From Bugula neritina (lineage: Eukaryota; Bryozoa; Gymnolaemata; Cheilostomatida; Bugulidae): a stretch of 64,000 bases of DNA. Each line of letters starts with the position of its first letter. The first letter of the stretch is position 1. A model generated the notes under the pieces. That model was not told the DNA's origin. It searched no databases and worked only from the letters and a program-made list of their open reading frames with translations. The translations under genes were made by a program, and so were the position numbers. Where the stretch lies: assembly GCA_964035545.1 (NCBI GenBank), contig OZ037767.1, positions 17,733,781 to 17,797,780 of the forward strand, in the 5' to 3' direction. Below are positions 32,005 to 53,900 of the stretch, in pieces.

Positions 32005-32175
32005 GGGGGGCAGCCGTGGTCTAGGGGTTAGAGCATTTGCCTAGTAAGCACGAAGTCACGGGTTCGAACCTCGACAAAGGCCACTAGTTATTTTAGGAAG
32101 AGCATTCAGTCATGATTGCTCCTGTGCCACATCTGAATAAGTCCATAGCCTGATTTAACAAAAACCCCTTCTTAC
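32005..32175 (+). mobile_element. tRNA-derived SINE-like element
   Basis: An A box TGGTCTAGGGG (32017-32027) and a B box GTTCGAACC (32062-32070) are spaced as in tRNA genes. An AGT anticodon-like triplet lies in CTAGTAA. This resembles tRNA-Thr(AGT), but the T stem has two mismatches and the acceptor stem does not pair, so it is not a working tRNA. About 100 nt of unrelated tail follow. Ends are uncertain: no target duplication or A-tail could be fixed. Confidence 0.65.
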
Positions 32176-32489
32176 AGGGATAGTGACTGTAAACTTGACT
32201 GATAATAGAATCACTGGTATTATGAGACTGTTGTAAATTGTGAGCAAATGTTCGACTTTTTATATATGAGGTGCAATGCTATACAGTTGTATTATGTAAC
32301 ATTTTGCTGAGCTATTTCAATGTTCATTTTAGTTATATTATGTCAATGAATTTATCACATTTACACGAAATAATACAAAAGTAAGCCGTGACCAGAAAAC
32401 ATGTCAGAATAGGAGATAAACCCTGTGGAGTTGACCAGAACAATAAAAATACAATATTGGTCTATATAGAGTAGAATTGATATACAGAG

Positions 32490-32592
32490 TGATACTCTGT
32501 ATGTACAGAGTGGTACTCTGGACATGCAGAGTGGTACTCTGGACATGCAGAGTACCACTCTGGACATACAGAGTGGTACTCTGGATATACAG
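32490..32592. repeat. Palindromic 21-bp repeat cluster
   Basis: Several copies of CAGAGTGGTACTCTGGACAT in a row. One copy is inverted (AGAGTACCACTCT), and neighbouring copies can pair with it into a perfect hairpin. Confidence 0.75.
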
Positions 32593-32839
32593 AGGGTAGT
32601 GCAGATATAGCAAAGTACAACTGTAAACATTACATATAAAATCACAATAAATGTTAAAATAACAGGGTCAGATATATGGTAGCAAAAATATTATGTAATA
32701 GAAATATAGAAGGTGTATGTATAAGAATCAACCATTTCCGATTAGCAATTGATCTAATTTCCAAAATAATTTTCAAAGAAAAATATAAGAGTATATGAAA
32801 ATAGAACAGTGAAAAACGAAAGTGAAGCTCAATTTGTCT

Positions 32840-33142
32840 GCGTATTACTAGTACTCTTACAGCGTATTACTAGAACTCTTACAGCGTATTACTAGTACTC
32901 TTACAGCGTATTACTAGTACTCTTACAGCGTATTACTAGAACTCTTACAGCGTATTACTAGTACTCTTACAGCGTATTACTAGTACTCTTACAGCGTATT
33001 ACTAGAACTCTTACAGCGTATTACTAGTATTCTTACAGCGTATTACTAGTACTCTTACAGCGTATTACTAGTACTCTTACAGCGTATTACTAGAACTCTT
33101 ACAGCGTATTACTAGTACTCTTACAGCGTATTACTAGTACTT
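32840..33142 (-). repeat. 22-bp minisatellite downstream of PKC
   Basis: About 14 copies of ACTCTTACAGCGTATTACTA-type units, in the 3' flank or 3' UTR of the PKC gene. Confidence 0.88.
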
Positions 33143-33304
33143 ATACTGAGTGAGCCAACAGTTGAATATTGCATTATTTCAAACATGAAAACATTAACTT
33201 AACTCATCTATAAAACAGCTGATAAAAGAAAAATAGAGAAAGATAAATTGACAAAAATGGGCAGCTGATAGAAAAAAAGTTTGTCATTTGCTGTTGGTGT
33301 TTTG

Positions 33305-41907
<8,603 letters not shown>

Positions 41908-42109
41908 GGTGTCCCTTGTCTAGCTTTCAGTTTAGCAGTTTAGTAGTATAGCGAGTGCAGTTGGTACGGCGTACTGGTATCTTTAACAGCTGAAAAGCTG
42001 AACTTTTAGAATGAAATCACTCTGATAGGCATATTGGAAAGATGAATCCTTGAATAAATTCAAGATTCGCAGCTATTTTGATATGTCAACATAGTTCCTA
42101 CAAAACCAG

Positions 42110-42315
42110 AAGAGAGATGAGGAGAGAATTGAGAAAAGATGAGAAGAGAGATGAGGAGAGAATTGAGAAAAGATGGGAAGAGAGATGAGGAGAAGAGAGA
42201 TGGGGAGAAGAGAGAAGAAGAAGAGAAGAGAAGAAGAGAAAAGAAGAAGGGATCAGAAGAGAGATGAGAAGAGAGATGAGGAGAAGAGATGAGAAGAGAG
42301 AGGGGAAGAGAGGGG
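42110..42315. repeat. Polypurine GA-rich tract upstream of PKC
   Basis: About 200 bp of almost pure GAGAAGA or GATGAGGAGA sequence with mirror symmetry, 200-400 bp upstream of the PKC start codon. The PKC sense strand is CT-rich there. Confidence 0.85.
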
Positions 42316-44618
42316 TGAGCAACTGGACACTAGCAGTATTAGTGTATACTAATTTGAATTCAGTTTAAAATTTCAAATACTAGAATTTTATTTAAATGTT
42401 AAATTAAATCTAGAGATAAATTAGAGTCCCATCAAATCACCAATGTCAATTCAATCAATGACCTGAGTCAATATGAAACTGTTATAAAAATATAGTAAAT
42501 GAAATGTAGAGTGTAGCAACTTGGAGGAGCAACTTAAATAAATAAGGAACTTCAAAATTAATAGCCATAGGCAGCTATATTCAATGAATATCACTAAAAT
42601 GTAAAATAAAATAAAACACATCATAACACATATTTTTTATTTATAACTTGCTGTAGCCTAAGTGCTAGAAATCAAATTGTACCATAGCCTACGCAACTAG
42701 GAAGAAACTTCTAAGAAAAAAGCTTATGGAAAGTCAAAGTTTTCAAGTTTAATCAGTGAATCAAAATTATTTTGATTTGATTTACTTTTAGTTTTAGGAA
42801 GCAAACTCGATTCAAGCAATTCAAAGTACTCAATTAAACGGGGTTTAAATCTAGCTCCAAGTAATAATTTCTCAAACTTCATCTTGTACTAGAACTAAAA
42901 GCTAAACATGTAACTAAAAGCATTGAACGGTTGAGGTAAGAGCAGAAATACGTTTACTCCAAGTTTAGTTCAAAAACTAAGACTAACACTTACTAACACT
43001 AACAGTAACAGGCAAAGGCCCAAGCTCTGGCGAAATTTTCAATTTCAATTTGATTTTGAAAAATAAAAATTTATCTAACTATACTTAAAAACTACTTCAT
43101 AATTCCAAATACCTATACTGGAGTTATACCGCACTAAAAATGTAAATCCAAGCTTAGAGTCAGAGAATAAAACTACGCCAAAAATGGCATTACTACTACT
43201 ACTAGTATTAGTATCGGTATGAGTATGTCTATTGGCATTGCTAGTACTAGTAGTACTGTACTAGTACTACTACTACTTCTACTAGTACTGACTACCAGAA
43301 CCTGTGCTGTCAATGTGACACTGACAGTGACTGTGTAGTTGTACGCAGAGTCGTCGGTCTCAATTTGAACTTTACTTTACACTTCAGTTACTCTTAGTCT
43401 TACTCTTAGTATTTTCATTTTAATTAAAATTTACGAATCGGAATAGATTACAAACAGTAAAGAACTAACCAAAAATTTCCAGTTGAGTAGAAAATAAAAC
43501 TTGTGAGCTTAGACTGCAAAGTTAAAGTGGTTGTCTGAAATTTGAAAGTGATCACATTGATAGTACAACTAAGTACTAGTAGACGTAGTTAATAGTTTAA
43601 CCTTAAATGACTTTCAGTGTCATACTCGTACTCTACATACTATTATCGATGTTTACATATCACCGGAAATAAAATCACGCAAGCGTATTAGAGTTCTACT
43701 TATAGCCCAGGGATAAGTCCCCCGATCCAGTTCTGGCTCGATGTGATGGCGTGATAACGCTTGGGCTAAGAGCTTGCGATAATTAGCATACCCAACAGCA
43801 TTAGAACTACAGAGTTGTCCCACCTAAAATAGAATGAATCAATTTATACTTGTTGAAATGTTGAACTCTATTTTCAATTAATAATTATGTACTGTATAAA
43901 ATTATGGTAAGGATTAAAGCAATTTATATTAAAGGCCTCAATTCCAGTACACCTAGTTTGGTAGCAAGTAAATTATGCTTTTCTTTCCCTGATTCAATGT
44001 AGTGATCCAACCCTTTGGTGATCAGTGTAGGCTATATAGTTTATGTACCTAGTGTGGTTAATAAAAGTAGTTTAGCAATTTAGTATAAGGCTTAAGCTAA
44101 TGCATTGCAGACTAAGTGCAGAACACAATACAACGCATATATTTGGGATAGCCATACTAATAAAGACTACAATAAGACTTGATACAGGAGTCCCTATATT
44201 CCAAGTAAATAGCGTGTCTGCTTTCCCCAGTTTCCTACACAATATGAAGAACTTTATTAATCATGTAAATTGTTTAGAGATTCTCAAGACAGTGACGCCT
44301 GGGAAATGAAGGCAAACATAATAAGAGATGAATATATAGAAAGGAAGAGTGAGAAAGACATATAGACTGCAAGAATGGTAATTAGAAGATCATTTATGTT
44401 GAATTACTTTACAAAGTCAGTCTGAAAATGTACTACCACTAGTGCACTTTTTGCTATACCTCTATCGGTTTATCCAGCTGTCCGTACAAATAATATAATG
44501 CACTCAATATGCTATACACTTTGTACTAATAACAACTCGAGCACTGGTCGCTGTCAGATAGCTTCAATGAAAATGGTATGAGGAACAAATTTTTGACAGA
44601 TGTTTAGATAGTGCAGTA

Positions 44619-44620
44619 GT

Positions 44621-44659
<39 letters not shown>

Positions 44660-44660
44660 T
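44619..44660 (+). repeat. (AGC)n trinucleotide repeat
   Basis: About 13 uninterrupted AGC triplets, roughly 270 bp upstream of the DUF885 start codon. Confidence 0.95.
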
Positions 44661-44734
44661 GTAGTCTGTTTATTTGGCATACTCTATCCAGGCACCTAGG
44701 ATATCAGGTACAGCTTATTTAGTATCTGCCTGTG

Positions 44735-44892
44735 CACTGAGTGCAAGGTACTATTTAACTGTTCACTGAGTGCAACGTACTATTTAACTGTTCACTGAGT
44801 ACAAGGTACTATTTAACTGTTCACTGAGTGCAAGGTACTATTTAACTGTTCACTGAGTGCAAGGTACTATTTAACTGTTCACTGAGTAGACA
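44735..44892 (+). repeat. 29-bp repeat upstream of the DUF885 gene
   Basis: About five copies with core CACTGAGTGCAAGGTACTAT, ending 40 bp before the start codon. It is probably in the 5' UTR or promoter. Confidence 0.88.
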
Positions 44893-44929
44893 CTATTTAA
44901 CTATTCACTATTAAGTAGACTGCAACAGG

Positions 44930-47900
44930 ATGACGGTAGTGATACTGAAGCACTATACCTATACTCTTGCCGCAATTATAGGTGAGTGAGGGTTACCAGG
45001 TTATCAGTTGAGTAATGAAACGGTTCATATATAACTTCTACGTAAGCCATGGGCAACTATCTAATACAACCTACTTCTATTCTGTCTTGCATACAGGTGG
45101 CTAATACGTGTTATTATAGACTGTAATATATAATATATCACACTGTAATATATAATATATCTCACTGTAATATATCATATACCTCACTGTAATATATCAT
45201 ATATCTCACTGTAATATATCATATATCTCACACTGTAATATATAATATATCCCACTGTAATATATCATATATCTCACTGTAATATATGATATCTCACTGT
45301 AATATATCATATATCTCACTGTAATATATCATATATCTCACTGTAATATATCATATATCACACTGTAATATATGATATATCACACTGTAATATATCATAT
45401 ATCTCACAGTGTAATATATCATATATATCACACTGTAATATATGATATATCACACTGTAATATATGATATCTCACTGTAATATATGATGTATCTCACTGT
45501 AGTATATGATATATCACACTGTAATATATCATATATCTCACAGTGTAATATATCATATATAGCACACTGTAATATATGATATCTCACTGTAATATAAGAT
45601 ATATCTCACTGTAATATATCATATCTCACACTGTAATATATCATATATCTCACTGTAATATATCATATATCACACTGTAATATATCATATATAGCACACT
45701 GTAATATATGATATATCTCACTGTAATATATCATATATCACACTGTAATATATCATATATCTCACAGTGTAATATATCATATATAGCACACTGTAATATA
45801 TCATATATCTCACACTGTAATATATAATATATCCCACTGTAATATATCATATATCTCACTGTAATATATCATATATCACACTGTAATATATGATATATCA
45901 CACTGTAATATATCATATATCTCACAGTGTAATATATCATATATAGCACACTGTAATATATGATGTATCTCACTGTAGTATATGATATATCACACTGTAA
46001 TATATCATATATCTCACACTGTAATATATAATATATCCCACTGTAATATATCATATATCTCACTGTAATATATCATATATCTCACTGTAATATATCATAT
46101 ATCACACTGTAATATATGATATATCACACTGTAATATATCATATATCTCACAGTGTAATATATCATATATATCACACTGTAATATATGATATATCACACT
46201 GTAATATATGATATCTCACTGTAATATATCATATATCTCACTGTAATATATGATATATCACACTGTAATATATCATATATCTCACAGTGTAATTTATCAT
46301 ATATAGCACACTGTAATATATGATATCTCACTGTAATATATGATATATCTCACTGTAATATATCATATCTCACAGTGTAATATATCATATATCTCACTGT
46401 AATATATCATATATCACACTGTAATATATCATATATCTCACACTGTAATATATCATATATCTCACACTGTAATATATCATATATCTCACACTGTAATATA
46501 TCATATATCTCACAGTGTAATATATCATATATATCACACTGTAATATATGATATATCACACTGTAATATATGATATCTCACTGTAATATATGATATATCT
46601 CACTGTAATATATGATATATCACACTGTAATATATCATATATAGCACACTGTAATATATGATATATCACACTGTAATATATGATATATCTCACTGTAATA
46701 TATCATATCTCACACTGTAATATATCATATATCTCACTGTAATATATGATATATCTCACTGTAATATATCATATATCTCACTGTAATATATGATATATCT
46801 CACTGTAATATATCATATATCTCACTGTAATATATGATATATCTCACTGTAATATATCATATATCTCACTGTAATATATCATGCAGCTGTGACAAGTATG
46901 GGACAATCAAGGGATCAGCATGTCACCCCTGAAATGGTCACAAAGTTAGCTGATGAGTTGTTGGACTTCAAGATTCGAGAAAACCCCAATCTGGGGGTGA
47001 AATACGGTGTTGAAAAATATCAGGATAAAGTAATGGAGTGGAATGAGGGGGCGTTCCAGAGAAGAGTTGTGAGTGGATGTTATACATGCAGCTATACATG
47101 TGTACTTGTACACAGTGTACAGTTATACATGTGTGCTTATACACAGTGTACAGTTATACATATATACTTACACACAGTGTACAGTTATACATATGTACTT
47201 ACACACAATGTACAGTTATACATATGTACTTATACACACCGTACAGTTATACATGTGTACTTGTACACAGTGTACAGTTATACATGTATACTTATACACA
47301 GTGTACAGTTATACATATGTACTTATACACAGTGTACAGTTATACATGTATACTTATACACAGTGTACAGTTATACATATGTACTTATACACAGTGTACA
47401 GTTATACATATGTACTTATACACAGTGTACAGTTATACATGTGTACTTATACACAGTGTATAGTTATACATGTGTACTTGTAAATACATATTTTACTTAT
47501 AAAGGAAACCAGATATAAACCAGGCGTAAATATACACGATGCTATTTTAAAAACTTTTCCAGAGAAAAGCCAAACAATTTTTGAAGACAGTCCAAGACTA
47601 TTTATCACATGGGATGAACTCAAGAGAAAGTGAAATTACTCTGAAAGTCATGGAACACGGGCTATCAAAGTTTCTGGAAGGAGCAGCGTTTAGAAAGTTA
47701 GTTTAGCATATAACTGATACTAACACGACTCATTGTCTTATACTAACTGATACTAACACTACTCATTGTCTTATACTAACTGATACTAGTACTATGCTCA
47801 TTGTCTTATACTAACTGATACTAACACTACTCATTGTCTTATACTAACTGATACTAGTACTGCTCATTGTGTTATACTAACTGATACTAACACTACTCAT

Positions 47901-50900
47901 TGTCTTATACTAACTGATACTAACACTAATCATTGTCTTATACTAACTGATACTAATACTACTCATTGTCTTATACTAACTGATACTAACACTACTTTTG
48001 CAGTTACACAAAGACATTGAGATTTGAACTGAGCAGTCTAACAACCGAGGTGACAGTGGATACTCTGGAAAAACTGGACCACTGGTTTGTTAAGGTCAAG
48101 GCCTACCAAGATGTCGTAAGTTACTCTGTTATACTACTCTGTATACTACTCTGTTATACTACTCTGTTATACTACTCTGTTATACTACTCTGTTATACTA
48201 CTCTGTATACTACTCTGTATACTACTCTGTATACTACTCTGTATACTACTCTGTATACTACTCTGTTATACTACTCTGTATACTACTCTGTATATTACTC
48301 TGTTATACTACTCTGTTATACTACTCTGTTATACTACTCTGTTATACTACTCTGTTATACTACTCTGTTATACTACTCTGTTATACTACTCTGTATACTA
48401 CTCTGTTATACTACTCTGTATATTACTCTGTATACTACTCTGTTATACTACTCTGTATACTACTCTGTTATACTACTCTGTTATACTACTCTGTACTACT
48501 CTGTATACTACTCTGTTATACTACTCTGTACTACTCTGTTATACTACTCTGTATACTACTCTGTTATACTACTCTGTTACACTACTCTGTTATACTACTC
48601 TGTATATTACTCTGTATACTACTCTGTTATACTACTCTGTTATACTACTCTGTATACTACTCTGTTATACTACTCTGTTATACTACTCTGTTATACTACT
48701 CTGTATACTACTCTGTATACCACTCTGTTATACTACTCTGTATACTACTCTGTTATACTACTCTGTTATACTACTCTGTATACTACTCTATAATACTACT
48801 CTGTATACTACTCTGTATACTACTCTGTTATACTACTCTGTACTACTCTGTATACTACTCTGTTATACTACTCTGTACTACTCTGTTATACTACTCTGTA
48901 TACTACTCTATAATACTACTCTGTATACTACTCTGTTATACTACTCTGTATACTACTCTGTTATACTACTCTGTTATACTACTCTGTATACTACTCTGTT
49001 ATACTACTCTATAATACTACTCTGTATACTACTCTGTTATACTACTCTGTATACTACTCTGTTATACTACTCTGTTATACTACTCTGTATACTACTCTGT
49101 TATACTACTCTGTTATACTACTCTGTATACTACTCTGTTATACTACTCTGTTATACTACTCTGTTATACTACTCTGTTATACTACTCTGTTATACTACTC
49201 TGTTATACTACTCTGTATATTACTCTGTATGTTACTCTGTTACACTACTCTGTACTACTCTGTTATACTACTCTGTTATACTACTCTGTATATTACTCTG
49301 TATGTTACTCTGTTATACTACTCTGTACTACTCTGTTATACTACTCTGTTATACTACTCTGTTATACTACTCTGTTATACTACTCTGTATACTACTCTGT
49401 TATACTACTCTGTTATACTACTCTGTATACTACTCTGTTATACTACTCTGTGTACTACTCTGTTATATTACTCTGTTATACTACTCTGTTATACTACTCT
49501 GTTATACTACTCTGTTATACTACTCTGTATACTACTCTGTTATACTACTCTGTTATACTACTCTGTGTACTACTCTGTTATACTACTCTGTATACTACTC
49601 TGTTATACTACTCTGTGTACTACTCTGTTATACTACTCTGTATGTTACTCTGTTATACTACTCTGTACTACTCTGTATACTACTCTGTTATACTACTCTG
49701 TACTACTCTGTTATACTACTCTGTATACTACTCTGTATATTACTCTGTATACTACTCTGTTATACTACTCTGTTATACTACTCTGTATACTACTCTGTTA
49801 TACTACTCTGTATACTACTCTGTTATACTACTCTGTATACTACTCTGTATACCACTCTGTTATACTACTCTGTATACTACTCTGTTATACTACTCTGTTA
49901 TACTACTCTGTTATACTACTCTGTATACTACTCTATAATACTACTCTGTATACTACTCTGTATACTACTCTGTTATACTACTCTGTACTACTCTGTATAC
50001 TACTCTGTTATACTACTCTGTACTACTCTGTTATACTACTCTGTTATACTACTCTGTATACTACTCTGTTATACTACTCTGTTATACTACTCTGTATACT
50101 ACTCTGTTATACTACTCTGTTATACTACTCTGTTATACTACTCTGTTATACTACTCTGTTATACTACTCTGTTATACTACTCTGTATATTACTCTGTATG
50201 TTACTCTGTTATACTACTCTGTACTACTCTGTTATACTACTCTGTTATACTACTCTGTATATTACTCTGTATGTTACTCTGTTATACTACTCTGTACTAC
50301 TCTGTTATACTACTCTGTTATACTACTCTGTTATACTACTCTGTTATACTACTCTGTATACTACTCTGTTATACTACTCTGTTATACTACTCTGTATACT
50401 ACTCTGTTATACTACTCTGTTATATTACTCTGTTATACTACTCTGTTATACTACTCTGTGTACTACTCTGTTATACTACTCTGTATACTACTCTGTTATA
50501 CTACTCTGTGTACTACTCTGTTATACTACTCTGTATGTTACTCTGTTATACTACTCTGTACTACTCTGTTATACTACTCTGTTATACTACTCTGTATACT
50601 ACTCTGTTATACTACTCTGTATACTACTCTGTACTACTCTGTTATACTACTCTGTTATACTACTCTGTATACTACTCTGTATACTACTCTGTTATACTAC
50701 TCTGTTATACTACTCTGTATACTACTCTGTATACTACTCTGTTATACTACTCTGTATATTACTCTGTATACTACTCTGTTATACTACTCTGTATACTACT
50801 CTGTATACTACTCTGTATACTACTCTGTTATACTACTCTGTATATTACTCTGTTATACTACTCTGTATACTACTCTGTTATACTACTCTGTTATACTACT

Positions 50901-53900
50901 CTGTACTACTCTGTTATATTACTCTGTTATACTACTCTGTTATACTACTCTGTTATACTACTCTGTATATTACTCTGTATACTACTCTGTTATACTACTC
51001 TGTATACTACTCTGTATACTACTCTGTATACTACTCTGTTATACTACTCTGTTATACTCTGTTATACTACTCTGTATACTACTCTGTTATACTACTCTGT
51101 ATACTACTCTGTTATACTACTCTGTTATACTACTCTGTTATACTACTCTGTATACTACTCTGTTATACTACTCTGTATATTACTCTGTATGTTACTCTGT
51201 TATACTACTCTGTACTACTCTGTTATACTACTCTGTTATACTACTCTGTTATACTACTCTGTTATACTACTCTGTATATTACTCTGTATACTACTCTGTT
51301 ATACTACTCTGTATACTACTCTGTTATACTACTCTGTTATACTACTCTGTATACTACTCTGTATACTACTCTGTTATACTATGTTATACTACTCTGTATA
51401 CTACTCTGTATACTACTCTGTTATACTACTCTGTATATTACTCTGTATACTACTCTGTTATACTACTCTGTATACTACTCTGTATACTACTCTGTATACT
51501 ACTCTGTTATACTACTCTGTTATACTACTTTGTTATACTACTCTGTATACTACTCTGTTATACTACTCTGTATACTACTCTGTATACTACACTGTTATAC
51601 TACTCTGTTATACTACTCTGTACTACTCTGTTATACTACTACTCTGTTATACTACTACTCTGTTATACTACTCTGTATACTACTCTGTTATACTACTCTG
51701 TTATACTACTCTGTTATACTACTCTGTTATACTACTCTGTATACTACTCTGTTATACTACTCTGTATACTACTCTGTACTACTCTGTGTACTACTCTGTA
51801 TGTTACTTATTACTACTCTGTAAGTTACTTATTTAGTTTGATGATCAAATCGAGTTACTGGAAGAAGGAATATTGAGCAAACTTACTCCTGCTGTATCTA
51901 CATGTGTAAGTACTATTAGACTTACTCCAGCTGTATCTACATGTGTAAGTGTTAATTAGACTTACTCCTGCTGTATCTACCAGACATTGGATATGATTAT
52001 GTTTTTATGTGGTGATACAGCAACGAGCACTGGCCAACTATAGAAACATTCTGACTGAATCAGTAGAAGAATTCTTCGCATTTCAACCGTGGAAAGATCT
52101 TAAGATAGATGAGACTAACACGTGAGATATTATAGTAATAGGAAGTAACGAGTGACATGACGAATTAATATTATATCATTATTTATTACGTCTCCAATTA
52201 TATAGTAGAGTCAAAGTTTGTGTCTTTTCATCAACAGAACATATTTTGAAGAAGGGCAAACACAATGTGAGAGTTTGAGGACAAAAATGTTGAATTTCAC
52301 AGAGAAACTGGAAAACGTAAGTTTCTGTACATGTAAATCTGTTATACACACAGTACTGCACATGTATATCTGTCATACACACAGTACTGTACATGTATAT
52401 CTGTTATACACAAAGTACTGTACATGTATATCTGCTATACACACAGTACTGTACATGTATATCTGTTATACACAAAGTACTGTACATGTATATCTGCTAT
52501 ACACACAGTACTGTACATGTATATCTGCTATACACACAGTACTGTACATGTATATCTGCTATACACACAGTACTGCACATGTATATCTGTTATACACAAA
52601 GTACTGTACATGTATATCTGCTATACACACAGTACTGTACATGTATATCTGTTATATACACAGTACTATACACGTATATCTGTTATACACACAGTACTGT
52701 ACATGTATATCTGCTATACACACAGTACTGTACATGTATATCTGTTATATACACAGTACTATACACGTATATCTGTTATACACACAGTACTATACATGTA
52801 TATCTGTTATACACACAGTACTATACATGTATATCTGTTATACACACAGTACTGTACACGTATATCTGTTATACACACAGTACTGTACACGTATATCTGT
52901 TATACACAAAGTACTGTACATGTATATCTGTCATACACACAGTACTATACATGTAAATCTGCTATACACACAGTACTGTACATGTTTATCTGCTATACAC
53001 AGTACTGTACACATATATCTGCTATACACACAGTACTGTACATGTATATCTGCTATACACACAATACTGTACACATATATCTGTTATACACACAATACTG
53101 TACACGTATATCTGCTATACACACAGTACTGTACATGTATATCTGCTATACACACAGTACTGTACATGTATATCTGTTATACACACAATACTGTACTACG
53201 TACCACAGGACTACCTGCCAGCATGTCGTCAAAAGGCGTCAGCATCATCGCTGCCAGGGGGAGACAAATACTACGAGGCAGCACTGAGGTACTATACAGC
53301 AGACTATGTGACTCCACAATATGCCCATCAGTTGGGACTGAATGAGACTCAGAGAATAACAACAGAGATGAAGCAGGTATAAAGTGTGACAGATGAAGCA
53401 GGTATGAGGTGTGACAGATGGAGCAGGTGTGAGGTGTGACAGATAGAGCAGGTGTGAGGTGTGACAGATGAAGCAGGTGTAAGGTGTGACAGATGGAGCA
53501 GGTGTGAGGTGTGACAGATGAAGCAGGTATGAGGTGTGACAGATGGAGCAGGTATAAAGTGTGACAGATGAAGCAGGTGTGAGGTGTGACAGATGGAGCA
53601 GGTGCGAGGTGTGACAGATGGAGCAGGTGTGATCATTGTCACGGCATTATAACACTTTGTACGCATGTTTTTTTTTCAGATTATTTCGGCTGCAGGATTA
53701 AATATTAGTATCGGAGACTATACAGAGCATTTACTAACCCAACCAGGAGAAACGTTTAATGATAGTGTGAGTAATGTAGTACTAACAGTGTGAGTAATAT
53801 AGTACTAACAGTGTGAGTAATGTAGTACTAACAGTGTGAGTAATATAGTACTAACAGTGTGAGTAGTATAGTACCAACAGTGTGAATAATATAGTACTAA

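Larger units (their letters stand above)
31898..33304. other. Region between convergent PGGHG and PKC genes
   Basis: Contains the PGGHG 3' UTR, the SINE-like element (32005-32175), a palindromic repeat cluster (32490-32590), AT-rich sequence and a 22-bp minisatellite (32840-33140) in the presumed PKC 3' UTR. No protein gene is seen. Confidence 0.45.
41908..44929. other. Intergenic region between head-to-head PKC and DUF885 genes
   Basis: Holds both presumed promoters. A GA-rich polypurine tract lies at 42110-42315, (AGC)n at 44619-44660 and a 29-bp minisatellite at 44735-44890. An ACT/AGT-rich patch lies near 43193-43290. A G+C-richer island near 43690-43800 is unassigned. No protein gene is seen. 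The 69-aa ORF at 44100-44309 has no recognisable features. Confidence 0.4.

Noticed and set aside
32005-32083. Functional tRNA-Thr(AGT) gene
   Set aside because: The promoter boxes are good, but the acceptor stem does not pair and the T stem has mismatches. A SINE head fits better.
43690-43800. Possible structured RNA or tRNA in a G+C-richer patch
   Set aside because: Neither strand folds into a tRNA by eye and no A/B boxes were found, so it is left unassigned.
47085-47488. CRISPR-like array of about 30-bp repeats
   Set aside because: The copies are contiguous with no unique spacers, and the gene context is eukaryotic, so this is a minisatellite.
48017-51876. Very long open frames (up to 864 codons) rich in Leu, Tyr and Thr
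   Set aside because: They are translations of the TACTCTGT(T)ATAC array. Several frames are open at once, the composition is repeat-driven, and splice sites of the DUF885 gene bracket the array.
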